The translations under genes were made by a program, and so were the position numbers. DNA of 64,000 bases from Wocania ichthyoenteri Th78 (GTDB taxonomy: Bacteria > Bacteroidota > Bacteroidia > Flavobacteriales > Flavobacteriaceae). Shown here one piece after another: positions 24,079-32,717 of this stretch (its first letter is position 1; each line of letters begins with the position of its first letter). A model generated the notes under the pieces. That model ran no database searches, was not told the DNA's origin, and saw nothing but the letters and a program-made list of their open reading frames with translations. Location of the stretch: assembly GCF_000789235.1 (NCBI RefSeq), contig NZ_KN525716.1, forward strand, positions 2,772,100 to 2,836,099, in the 5' to 3' direction.

Positions 24079-25107
24079 ATGTATATTACAATTACAGCTC
24101 AAAAATTAGGAGGAGATTATTCACAAAGTTCTGCGAATTTTGCTGAGTATCTGGAGAAGGAAAATCAAGGTTTGGAGCAAGAAGATGTGGAACATTTTTT
24201 TAATCAATATGGAGATGAAATTGACGCCAAAGACGTGGTCAAAGAAATCGATGGCAATACTGCAAAACTCAAAAAGAAAGAACCTAAATTTTATTCAATT
24301 ACAGTTAGTCCTAGTAAATATGAATTGAGAGAATTACAGAATAATTCTGAAGATTTAAAGAAATATACCAGAGCCATAATGAACGATTATGCAACGTCTT
24401 TCAATCGAGAAATTAATGGTAAACCTATAACCGTTGACGACATAAAATATTTTGCGAAAATTGAGCATCAAAGAACATTCAAAGGCACAGATAAACAGGT
24501 AAAAGAAAACCAACCTTTTGCCACTAAAATACTTCAGCTAAAAACTGATATTCGGAAAATTGAACAAGGTCAATTAGAAGGCAATATCAAGAAAATGAAA
24601 TCCGATATAGCCAAACTTGAAGCTGAAGCACCACACCAACAAAATGGAAAACGGATTGTTCAAGGGATGAAAAAAGCGGGTAATCAAAGTCATATTCATA
24701 TTATCGTGAGTCGAAAGGATGCATCAAATTCTGTGAGTTTATCGCCAGGATCTAAATACAAAGCTTCAGAAGTTACGATGCATGGTAAAATTGTAAAACG
24801 TGGGTTTGATAGAGATGCGTTTTTCACAAAAGCTGAAACCACTTTTGACAAAACTTTTAGCTACAAACGCAACTATGCAGAATCCTATAAATCGAAAAAA
24901 GATTTTATTAAGAATCCAAAGTTGTACTTCACAACATTGTTAGGATTGCCTGCAAGCGAAAAAGCAGTTGCTTTTAAAATGCTTGCTAAATCTGGAGTAC
25001 CCATTGCAAGTATTCCAACAAATCAAGTCCAAATAGCGCTTAAAACCATAAGGTATTTAAAACGTGGTGTGGACATAGCAATTAAATCAGGTTCAATAGG
25101 TATATAA
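24079..25107 (+). CDS. mobB: MobB-type relaxase
   Basis: 342 residues from the ATG at 24079 (MYITITAQKLGGD); an earlier in-frame ATG at 24052 lies inside the preceding gene. An early Tyr and the motif QSHIHIIVSRKD, an HxH metal-binding element preceded by Gln, match the Bacteroidetes MobB relaxase family (DUF5712). The enzyme should nick one strand at oriT and stay covalently attached to the 5' end. A coiled-coil stretch (about 145-190) lies between. It ends one base before the coupling-protein start, giving a mobA-mobB-mobC operon reading away from oriT. Confidence 0.82.
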   Translation: MYITITAQKLGGDYSQSSANFAEYLEKENQGLEQEDVEHFFNQYGDEIDAKDVVKEIDGNTAKLKKKEPKFYSITVSPSKYELRELQNNSEDLKKYTRAIMNDYATSFNREINGKPITVDDIKYFAKIEHQRTFKGTDKQVKENQPFATKILQLKTDIRKIEQGQLEGNIKKMKSDIAKLEAEAPHQQNGKRIVQGMKKAGNQSHIHIIVSRKDASNSVSLSPGSKYKASEVTMHGKIVKRGFDRDAFFTKAETTFDKTFSYKRNYAESYKSKKDFIKNPKLYFTTLLGLPASEKAVAFKMLAKSGVPIASIPTNQVQIALKTIRYLKRGVDIAIKSGSIGI

Positions 25108-25108
25108 A

Positions 25109-26701
25109 ATGGAAATACAAGGAATCACATTTACGATTGGGTTATTATTTGGAATGAGCTTAGTGTTCTCTAGTCTTTTCAAAATGACCCGATATGCTTT
25201 TTTTATAAATCTTATTTTAACTGTAATTTGCTTAGGACTACTTTTTAAATTAAGTCCTTATTTAATGCATTGGGTTATCCAGCTTCTATATATTGGTTGT
25301 CCGCTTTTACTGATTAATACAGTTTTATATGTATTTCTTCACAAGGAAAATGAAATTATGGATTCCAATGATAAACATCAAGTTCATTTTAAAATAAAAG
25401 GAGGAAGTTTTAAAATTAACAACATCAAACGAGGCGCTTCCATAATTGGTTCTGCAGGAAGCGGAAAAACAGAAAGTGTTGTTTTCAATTTTCTTCAGCA
25501 TTTTAGCAGGCATAAATTTTCTGGTGTGATTCACGATTACAAGAATTTTGAAATCACAGAAATGGCATTTCCCTTATTTGAAAAAAACGAGATTGATTTC
25601 AAAGTGATTTCATTCGATAATATTCATGATCGAGTGAATCCAATTGCACCAAGATATATGACCAATGAAGAAAGCGTAAATGAGGTTGCAAGAGTACTTA
25701 TAGAAAACTTATTAGAACAAAGAGAGTCCGGAAGTATAGGAACAACAAAATTTTTCAATGATGCAGCAGAAGGCTTAATTGGTGGATTGATTTGGAAGTT
25801 AAGAACCTCACATCCGCAATATTGTACATTACCACACTTAATAGCTGTTTACCAATATCTAAATACTTCAAGTCTAATTGCATTTTTGAGTAAGAATACA
25901 ACATCGAGAGCGATGGCAGATGCTTTTATTAGTGGTAAGGATTCCGACAGGCAAACCGCTGGTGTAAAAAGTACTTTGGCCAATGCGCTCAAAAAAATAA
26001 GTACGCAACGTATTTTTATGGCGCTTTCTTCAGATGATGTTCCACTCGATATAAATAGCCAGGAACAACCTTTAGTAATTTCAGTCGTCAATAACCCTAA
26101 ATACGAAACTGCCTATTCGCCAATTATAGCAACTATTATTCACACGATTACAAAGCAAATGAGTGTGAGAAATTCTAATGCTTCGTTTTTATTGATGGAA
26201 GAAGCACCAACGATTAGATTGTTGAATATGCATAGAATTCCAGCCACATTGCGTAGTTATGATATTGCGACGATTTACGTAATGCAAGACAAAATACAGA
26301 ATGATATGATGTATGGAGATAAAGCGAGTAAAGCAATTCTAAGTAATTTATCGTATCAATTCTTCGGAAAGGTAAACGATCCAGACACAGCGAAGTATTA
26401 CGAACGCTTTTTTGAAATCGTAAAGAAAGAAACCACTAGCGTAAATCGAGGACACAATCTCAATTTTGATACACGAATTACAACAGGAGAACGTGAAGTC
26501 GCTAAAATTAGAGCAGATGTGTTCTTCAGACTAAAAGAAGGCGAATTTATTACTTTTGCAGATGGAAAGGACAGGAAAGTACAATTTAAACTTCCTAAAA
26601 TTGAAAAGCTATTACCAACGAAACAACAAGACTATTCAGATGCTGATTTGCAAGCTAATTTTGATAGGGTTTATGAAGAGGCTAGGTCGATATTTAAATA
26701 G
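25109..26701 (+). CDS. mobC: Type IV coupling protein (MobC/TraG-like ATPase)
   Basis: 530 residues with two N-terminal hydrophobic segments (about 5-50 and 53-78) and a VirD4-type ATPase domain. Walker A is GSAGSGKT (114-121); a Walker-B-like SFLLMEEAPTIRLL lies near 360. It links the relaxase-bound DNA to the mating channel in the inner membrane and drives transfer by ATP hydrolysis. It directly follows the relaxase (start one base after its stop) and is the last mobilization gene before the cargo patch. Confidence 0.88.
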   Translation: MEIQGITFTIGLLFGMSLVFSSLFKMTRYAFFINLILTVICLGLLFKLSPYLMHWVIQLLYIGCPLLLINTVLYVFLHKENEIMDSNDKHQVHFKIKGGSFKINNIKRGASIIGSAGSGKTESVVFNFLQHFSRHKFSGVIHDYKNFEITEMAFPLFEKNEIDFKVISFDNIHDRVNPIAPRYMTNEESVNEVARVLIENLLEQRESGSIGTTKFFNDAAEGLIGGLIWKLRTSHPQYCTLPHLIAVYQYLNTSSLIAFLSKNTTSRAMADAFISGKDSDRQTAGVKSTLANALKKISTQRIFMALSSDDVPLDINSQEQPLVISVVNNPKYETAYSPIIATIIHTITKQMSVRNSNASFLLMEEAPTIRLLNMHRIPATLRSYDIATIYVMQDKIQNDMMYGDKASKAILSNLSYQFFGKVNDPDTAKYYERFFEIVKKETTSVNRGHNLNFDTRITTGEREVAKIRADVFFRLKEGEFITFADGKDRKVQFKLPKIEKLLPTKQQDYSDADLQANFDRVYEEARSIFK

Positions 26702-26774
26702 ACCTGTTACCTTTATCTAAAAAATACATTTATTATCTTTAAAGTTTTATTTGAGGAAAAAAGAAATTAAATAT

Positions 26775-27350
26775 ATGGCAGAAAAACCTTTAAAGATAAT
26801 GTTGTCTTCAACGGTATACCACTTCAAAACTGAAATTGAACAAATTTTCGGGATATTAAAAGGTTATGGATATGATGTTATTTGTTCTCATATGGGAACT
26901 GTTTACAACATTCCTGGAAAATCGCCAACCGAATCTTGTTTAAAAGCAGTTGAAGAATGTGATTTTTTCTTTGGAATAATTTTGCCTCACTATGGATCTG
27001 GAATAACACATTTGGAGTTTCAAAGAGCAATAGAATTAGATAAACCTAGAGGTTTTTTGGCTCACAGTTCTGTTACATTTGCTCGTACTTTATTAAAGCA
27101 ATTTATGTATGATGAAGATGGTAAAAGAAATGACTTTAAATTGTTAAAGAAGACACCATTAATGGACGATTTAAGGGTTATTGATATGTATAATGAGGCT
27201 ATTGGAGACGGAGAGCCAATGGAAAAACGATTGTGGGCGCATGAGTTTTATAAGTTTGCAAAGGATGGCGCACCGTTTGTTGCAAGTCAATTTGAGAACA
27301 AAACCAGACTTACTAACGATTTAAATGCTTTAAAGGATGACAAGAAATAA
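26775..27350 (+). CDS. DUF4062 protein (probable sensor/effector), cargo
   Basis: 191 residues from ATG 26775; a TTG 24 bases upstream is a weaker start. It shows the DUF4062 pattern: IMLSSTVYHFKTEIEQIF, ESCLKAVEECDFFFGIILPHYGSG and THLEFQRAIELDKPRGFL. The family has a flavodoxin-like fold related to TIR/nucleoside-hydrolase-like proteins and is often fused to NTPase or repeat domains in defence-associated proteins. This copy is standalone. Its stop overlaps the next gene by 14 bp, so the two are almost certainly translated together. Activity is unknown. Confidence 0.72.
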   Translation: MAEKPLKIMLSSTVYHFKTEIEQIFGILKGYGYDVICSHMGTVYNIPGKSPTESCLKAVEECDFFFGIILPHYGSGITHLEFQRAIELDKPRGFLAHSSVTFARTLLKQFMYDEDGKRNDFKLLKKTPLMDDLRVIDMYNEAIGDGEPMEKRLWAHEFYKFAKDGAPFVASQFENKTRLTNDLNALKDDKK

Positions 27351-28845
27351 AGAAATAAAGGACATTCTTAAAGAAGGCGAGACTAACGCCATAGAATTTA
27401 AGATAAATGCTAATAAAAAATCGATTGGTAATTCTGTAAGCGCGCTCTTAAATTCTGAAGGTGGACGAGTTTTAATTGGTATTTCAGATAAAGGAGAAAT
27501 AAAAGGAATAGATAATGTTGAACAAGTTAGTGAGGATTTAAGAAAACACCTAATTGAAGAAATAGTTCCGGACACACCCATAGATTTATCGATTGAACAC
27601 ATTAATGATAAAGCCATTATTATTCTTAAAGTTTCCGAAGGAAGCAAGCAGCCTTATATTTATGATGGTAATATCTACTATCGTAGAGGTTCTAATACGG
27701 TTAAAGCTACTTCAAAAGAAATATCAAGATTAATACATCAAAGAGAAGTTGATGAACAACATTGGGAGCGACAAGTTTTTTTAGGATTTGCTTGGGATGA
27801 TTTAGACCATAAGCTTATTAAGAATACATTAATAGAATCTAAAGAAAATTATAGAAGCAGTTATCAAGGTAATGATTTACAAGAATTTTTAAACCATTAT
27901 GGTTTAATGACTAATGGTGCGTATACTAATGCTTGTGTAATTTTATTCTCAAAAAATACATCTAAGTTTCTTCCACAATCTAGAGTTAGAATAACGGAAT
28001 ATGCTAATAGTAAAACTGATAATAGTCTAATTCGTGATGAAGCTTTAGAAGGAAATTTATTTGTTTTAAGAGATAAGCTTGAAAGTTATATTTACAATTT
28101 AGGAACAAAGAGTCATTTTGATGATAAAAATTGGAAACGAATAGACTTTAGATACCCAGTAAAAGCATTACAGGAAGGAATTATTAATGCTTTAATGCAT
28201 AGAGACTACAGTAGTTATAATAGTCAATTAACCATAAGCATATATCCTGATAAACTTGTTATAGCTAATAGTGGTAAATTACCTGAAGAAATTGCTATAA
28301 GAGATTTAAAAAAGAATCATCGCTCTTTTCCTGTTAATCCAGATATCGCTCATATTGTTTTTCTCAGAGGTTTAATTGATAAACTAGGAAGAGGAACAGT
28401 TAAGATAAATGAAGAATGTAAAATTGCAGGACTTAAATCCCCAACTTGGAAACAAAGTAAAGGAGAAGTTATTTTAACTTTTAATGGACCTCTAGCTTCT
28501 GTAGCTAAAAGACATTCTGATTTAAAAAATAAAAGCATTGATGCGACAAATGATGCAATAAGTGATGCAGTAAATACTGCAATAAGTGATGCGATAAATG
28601 ATGCAATAAGTGATGCAACAAATGATGCGGTAAAAAGTAGACTTAAACAAGAACTTGTTTTACTTTATATAGAGGAAAGTCTAAGTTTAAGAAGTCTTCA
28701 AGATACTTTTGATGTTGGTAGAGCAACTATGCAAAGAGATATGACTTTAATGAATGAAAATAAACTTATTGATTTCACAGGCTCAAATAAAACAAGAAAA
28801 TATATTATTAATAAGGATTTAATGGAGAAATTAAAATCTCTATAA
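27337..28845 (+). CDS. AlbA_2 (Schlafen-like) DNA-binding and GHKL-ATPase-like protein
   Basis: 502 residues. The N-terminal AlbA_2 domain (about 10-125) has NAIEFKINANKKSIGNSVSALLNSEGG and GISDKGEIKGID. A RecG-associated HATPase_c_4-like region (about 265-390) follows with ALQEGIINALMHRDYS, IANSGKLPEE and LRGLIDKLGRGT. A low-complexity AxNDAxSDA repeat (about 403-434) comes next, then a C-terminal helix-turn-helix (about 440-502). Such proteins are nucleic-acid-related regulators or defence factors. It overlaps the DUF4062 gene by 14 bp. Together they could be a two-gene defence or stress module; this is inferred. Confidence 0.8.
   Translation: MTRNKEIKDILKEGETNAIEFKINANKKSIGNSVSALLNSEGGRVLIGISDKGEIKGIDNVEQVSEDLRKHLIEEIVPDTPIDLSIEHINDKAIIILKVSEGSKQPYIYDGNIYYRRGSNTVKATSKEISRLIHQREVDEQHWERQVFLGFAWDDLDHKLIKNTLIESKENYRSSYQGNDLQEFLNHYGLMTNGAYTNACVILFSKNTSKFLPQSRVRITEYANSKTDNSLIRDEALEGNLFVLRDKLESYIYNLGTKSHFDDKNWKRIDFRYPVKALQEGIINALMHRDYSSYNSQLTISIYPDKLVIANSGKLPEEIAIRDLKKNHRSFPVNPDIAHIVFLRGLIDKLGRGTVKINEECKIAGLKSPTWKQSKGEVILTFNGPLASVAKRHSDLKNKSIDATNDAISDAVNTAISDAINDAISDATNDAVKSRLKQELVLLYIEESLSLRSLQDTFDVGRATMQRDMTLMNENKLIDFTGSNKTRKYIINKDLMEKLKSL
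28543..28638 (+). repeat. 12-bp tandem repeat inside the AlbA_2 gene (8 units)
   Basis: Eight consecutive 12-base units alternate between GCAATAAGTGAT-like and GCGATAAATGAT-like versions, coding for alternating AISD/AIND tetrapeptides. The number of units can change by slippage without breaking the frame, altering the linker before the helix-turn-helix. A related unit recurs at about 28949-28964 downstream of the stop codon. Confidence 0.85.
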
Positions 28846-28848
28846 GTT

Positions 28849-28995
28849 GAATATGATGATTTAGGCGGAAATTGGTAAAGAGAACTTACTAGTAAAGATG
28901 ATAATATACTAGGTGGTCAAATAAGTGGTCAAGAAGGTTGTCAAATGAGTGATGCAATAAATGATATTTCTAAATTCACAAAAACATATGAGTAA
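28849..28995 (+). pseudogene. Remnant C-terminus of an AlbA_2/ATP-binding protein
   Basis: In the frame starting at 28849 the sequence reads EYDDLGGNW, then a stop at 28876-28878, then RELTSKDDNILGGQISGQEG and MSDAINDISKF to a stop at 28993-28995. The EYDDLGGNW ending followed by GGQ repeats is the usual C-terminal end of AlbA_2/HATPase proteins in Bacteroidetes. It sits just after the intact gene, so it looks like a displaced or decayed alternative C-terminus. Confidence 0.5.
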
Positions 28996-29002
28996 ATAAC
29001 TA

Positions 29003-29536
29003 ATGACAGGAATTCTGCTTATTTTATTAATATTATTCTTTCTCGGACTTCCATTCTATTGGATTTATAAGCTGATTTCAAAAAAGAAAAAAGGAAATAA
29101 AACTAATGTCCAAAACATATTGAAAGACGAATCTAAATTTGAAGCTTCAGATTTAATAAAGAAAACGAAGTTTACATTTATGGATGATTATCGAATGTGG
29201 ACAAAACTATCTGAAGCTGAAAGAAAAGAACGTTTAAATGATATTCAAGTCATATTTGATTATGGTAAAGACCATATCACAAGAGAAATGATAAAGAAAG
29301 GTTTTGAGCCTGGTTCCAAAATTATTGACATTAAGTACTTTACAGGATTATCTGAGCACGGATTTACAATTTCAACATTTATTATTCAACACAAAGATGG
29401 TGGAGAAATAAGAGCTTTAACAATGAATATAGACTTGAAGAAAATGGAATTCAAAGCCACTCGAAATGCTTACTTTAGTTCAGGAAAGGAAAAATATTAC
29501 TATTTGAAAGATAGAGAAAACTTAATGGAAATATAG
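29003..29536 (+). CDS. Membrane-anchored unknown protein
   Basis: 177 residues: one strong N-terminal transmembrane segment (about 3-25), a short Lys-rich cytoplasmic stretch, and a soluble domain with DDYRMWTKLSEAERKERL and a beta-rich end (GFTISTFIIQHKDGGEIRALTMNIDL). I do not recognise the family. It is upstream of the Mrr-like and TIR genes by 62 bp on the same strand, so it could be part of the same cassette or unrelated cargo. Confidence 0.5.
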   Translation: MTGILLILLILFFLGLPFYWIYKLISKKKKGNKTNVQNILKDESKFEASDLIKKTKFTFMDDYRMWTKLSEAERKERLNDIQVIFDYGKDHITREMIKKGFEPGSKIIDIKYFTGLSEHGFTISTFIIQHKDGGEIRALTMNIDLKKMEFKATRNAYFSSGKEKYYYLKDRENLMEI

Positions 29537-29598
29537 GTGCAGATACAAAATCAAATAAAATTATTTACTAAATTGGGTAATTAATAAAACAGTCATAA

Positions 29599-30096
29599 AT
29601 GAAGTTAACATTTGACGAAATAGAAGACGATAAGATCTTTGAAGAATTAACAGCGTCGTATTTTCGTGAACTAAAAGAATCACCAGATAATAATATAACT
29701 GATGTAATTGTTAAAGAAACAGGAGAAGGGACTGATGGAGGTAGAGATATACTTATTGAATTTAATCTGTCTGATGATATAAAGGTTTTCAAGAGAAAAT
29801 GGGTTATACAATGCAAGTTTAGAGAAGATTCTGTATCGCCATCGCATCTCAAAGCCATTAATATACCTACCTTAATCCATTCATATAATGCGCAAGGGTA
29901 TTTACTAGTTTGTAAAACAAGAGCAACTTCAGGAGTTACTGATTTGTTTGAAAGGCTAAATGAACAATGCAAAGACAGCTATCATTATGAGTGTTGGAAC
30001 GGTAGTCAATTTTTAAGCAAGCTTATTTTACAAGAAAAAATTCAAGAACTTTTCTTTCCAGATTACTATGAGTATATACAAACTTTTAAAAAATAA
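29599..30096 (+). CDS. Mrr-like PD-(D/E)xK nuclease domain protein
   Basis: 165 residues. The core motif GTDGGRDI (Asp46, Asp50) followed by a beta strand with QCKF (Gln71, Lys73) is the G-x-D-G-G...QxK signature of the Mrr_cat nuclease superfamily; Glu14-Glu16 near the start could be the helix acidic residues. Mrr enzymes cut modified or foreign DNA, often needing a separate targeting domain, and none is present here. The TIR-domain gene starts 6 bp after the stop, so both are probably one operon and one system. Alternative: a solitary type IV restriction enzyme. Confidence 0.75.
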   Translation: MKLTFDEIEDDKIFEELTASYFRELKESPDNNITDVIVKETGEGTDGGRDILIEFNLSDDIKVFKRKWVIQCKFREDSVSPSHLKAINIPTLIHSYNAQGYLLVCKTRATSGVTDLFERLNEQCKDSYHYECWNGSQFLSKLILQEKIQELFFPDYYEYIQTFKK

Positions 30097-30102
30097 AGTG
30101 AA

Positions 30103-30567
30103 ATGAGAACATTTATATCATATTCAATTAATGATACAGACCAGTACCTTTTGACTTTGCTTTCAAGTGAACTTTACAAAAAAGGTGTTACAATTACTCA
30201 AAGCAATGATTTTCATTTAGAAATGAGTTCATTAACAAAAGTAAATATTAATAAGTCAAATTTATTCATAGGAATAATCACAGGTCAAGGTCAGGAAAGA
30301 GATAGAGTTTTAAAAGAGTGGCAATTGGCAAATGTATCTAATGTTCCATCCATATTGATGATTGAAAATACCGTTCCTATTGATCCAAATTTTACAAGTC
30401 CATATATAATTTTTGATAGAAACTATCCTCAAAAAGCAATTAATCAATTAGATCAAAAAATAACAAAATTAAAAAAAGAGATAGATAAAAATCCAAATGC
30501 TTTAGCTTGGATTTTAGGTGGTGCAGCATTATTATCGATTTTTGGACTATTATCATCAGATGATTAA
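30103..30567 (+). CDS. TIR-domain protein with a C-terminal membrane segment
   Basis: 154 residues. The N-terminus reads MRTFISYSINDTDQYLLTLL, the classic box 1 of TIR domains; LFIGIITGQGQERDRVLKEWQLA follows, in which Glu72 sits where the NADase glutamate of bacterial TIR proteins and SARM1 lies. The end (about 133-150) is a hydrophobic stretch, ALAWILGGAALLSIFGLL, able to anchor it in a membrane. Such TIR proteins can cleave NAD+ or oligomerise upon infection. Coupled with the Mrr-like gene 6 bp upstream, it suggests an abortive-infection module. Catalytic competence is not certain. Confidence 0.75.
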   Translation: MRTFISYSINDTDQYLLTLLSSELYKKGVTITQSNDFHLEMSSLTKVNINKSNLFIGIITGQGQERDRVLKEWQLANVSNVPSILMIENTVPIDPNFTSPYIIFDRNYPQKAINQLDQKITKLKKEIDKNPNALAWILGGAALLSIFGLLSSDD

Positions 30568-30590
30568 TTAAATAAGTAGCGCATAATCAT

Positions 30591-30953
30591 CTAAAATGGA
30601 CCGCGTTCCCGTGGCTTTTTACTACTCACTTTCCATTTTCCATTCTCTTTGACCAGTTTAAAAACACCAGGACTTTTATCATAGGATGAATTGTATTTTA
30701 CCCAAGCCAAATCGCCTTCTAATGCTTCATCTAATATTTCTACATTGGCATCTTTATCTTCATCTGGTATCATATCTTGAATCATTATTAAGCCAGTATA
30801 GCCGTCAGAAGTGGTGTGTTTTTTAAGTGTGGAATTGTCCTTTTTATAGAAACTTTCCACAACTATTTTAGCTGTTTCGGTATGAGTCAGATTTTGTTTT
30901 TCAGCACAAGAGAAAATTAGTAATGCGAGAACGGAAGTGATTAATGTTTTCAT
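30591..30953 (-). CDS. Small lipoprotein at the end of the tra operon
   Basis: 120 residues with a signal and lipobox FSCAEK (Cys16), and a compact NTF2/DUF4878-like fold: ETAKIVVESFYKKDNSTLKKH, then WVKYNSSYDKSPGVFKLVKENGKWKV. DUF4878-like proteins are small periplasmic lipoproteins of unknown role. It directly follows traN (7 bp) on the minus strand, so it is probably expressed with the transfer genes and may take part in mating-pair formation or surface exclusion. That is inference from position. Confidence 0.65.
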   Translation of the reverse strand: MKTLITSVLALLIFSCAEKQNLTHTETAKIVVESFYKKDNSTLKKHTTSDGYTGLIMIQDMIPDEDKDANVEILDEALEGDLAWVKYNSSYDKSPGVFKLVKENGKWKVSSKKPRERGPF

Positions 30954-30960
30954 AATATTA

Positions 30961-31791
30961 TTAATTTGGGTTATTGATATATTTATGTGATATTTTCATT
31001 TTAATATTTCGTTCGCCATCTTTCTCGTTTAATTCTAAAATTACCTTTCTGTCATTAGATAATGAAAATTTGGGCATAACATATATAAGTCTTACCGTTT
31101 CATTTATCACAATTTTCGAAGGCAGATGATGTTTAAAAATAGGCTCTACGTACAAACGTTGTAAAGATTTCTTTTTTCCTTTTTGTCGAGTCTCGATAGA
31201 AAGGTTCAAGAAATTCAAATCATAATCCAAAGTAGAATTATTCCTAATTTGAATAACGAAGTAGAGCTCTTCTTTATCAAAAACAATATTTTCAAGCCTC
31301 ATTATAACACCATTATTTCGTCTTGTGTGTCTTCCAAGATATTGTCTTCTATCAAGAAGATAAGAGCAGAATTTTTGATAATAATACGTATCATTATCAA
31401 TACTTTTTTCAGAAATTTCAGTCTGAATAGAGTCTGCCGATTTTGGCTTTTCATTCCCAATACTGTTAGATAATGGGACAAAATAATTGAGTTTTGAAAG
31501 CTGCGCTTTATACCTTACAATATACGAAAAAATTGAGCCATTTCTATTGATTACCAGTAGATTACTTTCTTTTCCTGGTTGGGCTTGCAGTAAGCCGAAA
31601 TATTGCTCTTTTTCACGATTGTAAGTGAATACAAAATTTTCTGAGCCAGTAATGCCTTGTCGTATAGGCTCTGGAAAAAAGAGTGCGACATTTTTGCTGT
31701 CGTTTGCATAAATAGTATCAAGGATTTCTGTTGTTTGTGCTTCCACTAAAGTGGCAAACAATACGGATAATATAAATAGTATCGGTCTCAT
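30961..31791 (-). CDS. traN: Conjugative transposon protein TraN (VirB9-like, DUF4138)
   Basis: 276 residues with a signal peptide (MRPILFILSVLFATLVEAQ), then a beta-rich domain with FFPEPIRQGITGSENFVFTY near the start, the typical TraN/DUF4138 layout. In CTnDOT-type systems TraN is a periplasmic/outer-membrane core component. It overlaps traM by 4 bp (ATGA), as usual for this operon. It is the last tra gene before the lipoprotein. Confidence 0.85.
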   Translation of the reverse strand: MRPILFILSVLFATLVEAQTTEILDTIYANDSKNVALFFPEPIRQGITGSENFVFTYNREKEQYFGLLQAQPGKESNLLVINRNGSIFSYIVRYKAQLSKLNYFVPLSNSIGNEKPKSADSIQTEISEKSIDNDTYYYQKFCSYLLDRRQYLGRHTRRNNGVIMRLENIVFDKEELYFVIQIRNNSTLDYDLNFLNLSIETRQKGKKKSLQRLYVEPIFKHHLPSKIVINETVRLIYVMPKFSLSNDRKVILELNEKDGERNIKMKISHKYINNPN

Positions 31792-32717
31792 AATTTAGGT
31801 TTTAAAATAAGTTTATAATTGTTCAGTACAGTAACCTTTACGTTTCGGTTACTACGTCTTAATACTTTTGTAATGCCACCAACTTGCGGAACAGTCGGGA
31901 TATTGATATCGCCTATAACATCGTCCAGAACTTCACTTGTTGCTTCAGCTCTAAAGTTGTTTTCTACATAAATGCCTTCACTACCATCCTGTAAATCGAA
32001 AGCTTTAAGCTTTGTGGGATGATGCTTAATGTTTTCTATCTCAATTAATGCACGATTAGGTTGAAAACTGATAAAGCCAAAAACAGGCGTGTTCTTTTTC
32101 ATTAGTTTGCCATTTATTGTTGCAGCTTTTGTAAGTCGCATTCTTAATCTGGTATTCGCCTTTACAACTTGGTCGCCATCTACAACCACATAAATGGTAG
32201 CATCTGTGTTACCGATAATTGCAAGCTCATTGGGTTTGGGTGCAGCAGCAAAAAACAATTGATGTTCTAGGCTCAATTCTTTGGCTTTGATTTTAAGTTC
32301 TCTTAGTATTTCTGAAGAATCAATTTCTACAGTTTGCTTCTTCTCAACTTTCTTTTGTCCGAAATTTTGATATCTTTTTTCAGAATATTGAATTTTACCT
32401 GCATTGTAAATACTATCTACAATACGTTTCTTTTCACGCTCTGGAAGATCTGGATCGTAATAGCCTAATGAATCAATTAGTTTTTCATCATAGATACTCG
32501 GTGCATTGTTTTCACGCACTTCTTTTAAATCATTAAGAGCGTCCAATTTAGAATCGTACTCTTTTTGGTTTTCTTCCAAATCTGGTATTAAGGTCTGTTC
32601 AAGGTTGTCATTTTCATTGTCATCATCGCCCATTACCATCACGGAATAGGAAATCAGGAATATGAAAACAATAGCCAATACTGCAATAAATACTATTTTA
32701 TTCTTTTCTATTTTCAT
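31788..32717 (-). CDS. traM: Conjugative transposon protein TraM
   Basis: 309 residues with one N-terminal transmembrane segment (about 7-30), a long charged linker and a C-terminal beta domain with LRMRLTKAATINGKLMKKNTPVFGF, the TraM signature region resembling VirB10-like parts of type IV secretion channels. It overlaps traN by 4 bp and traK by 20 bp, showing tight coupling. It probably spans inner membrane and periplasm. Confidence 0.85.
   Translation of the reverse strand: MKIEKNKIVFIAVLAIVFIFLISYSVMVMGDDDNENDNLEQTLIPDLEENQKEYDSKLDALNDLKEVRENNAPSIYDEKLIDSLGYYDPDLPEREKKRIVDSIYNAGKIQYSEKRYQNFGQKKVEKKQTVEIDSSEILRELKIKAKELSLEHQLFFAAAPKPNELAIIGNTDATIYVVVDGDQVVKANTRLRMRLTKAATINGKLMKKNTPVFGFISFQPNRALIEIENIKHHPTKLKAFDLQDGSEGIYVENNFRAEATSEVLDDVIGDINIPTVPQVGGITKVLRRSNRNVKVTVLNNYKLILKPKL

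Noticed and set aside
28543-28638. CRISPR array
   Set aside because: The repeats are 12-bp contiguous units without spacers and code for a protein linker. No other spaced repeat array was seen in the window.
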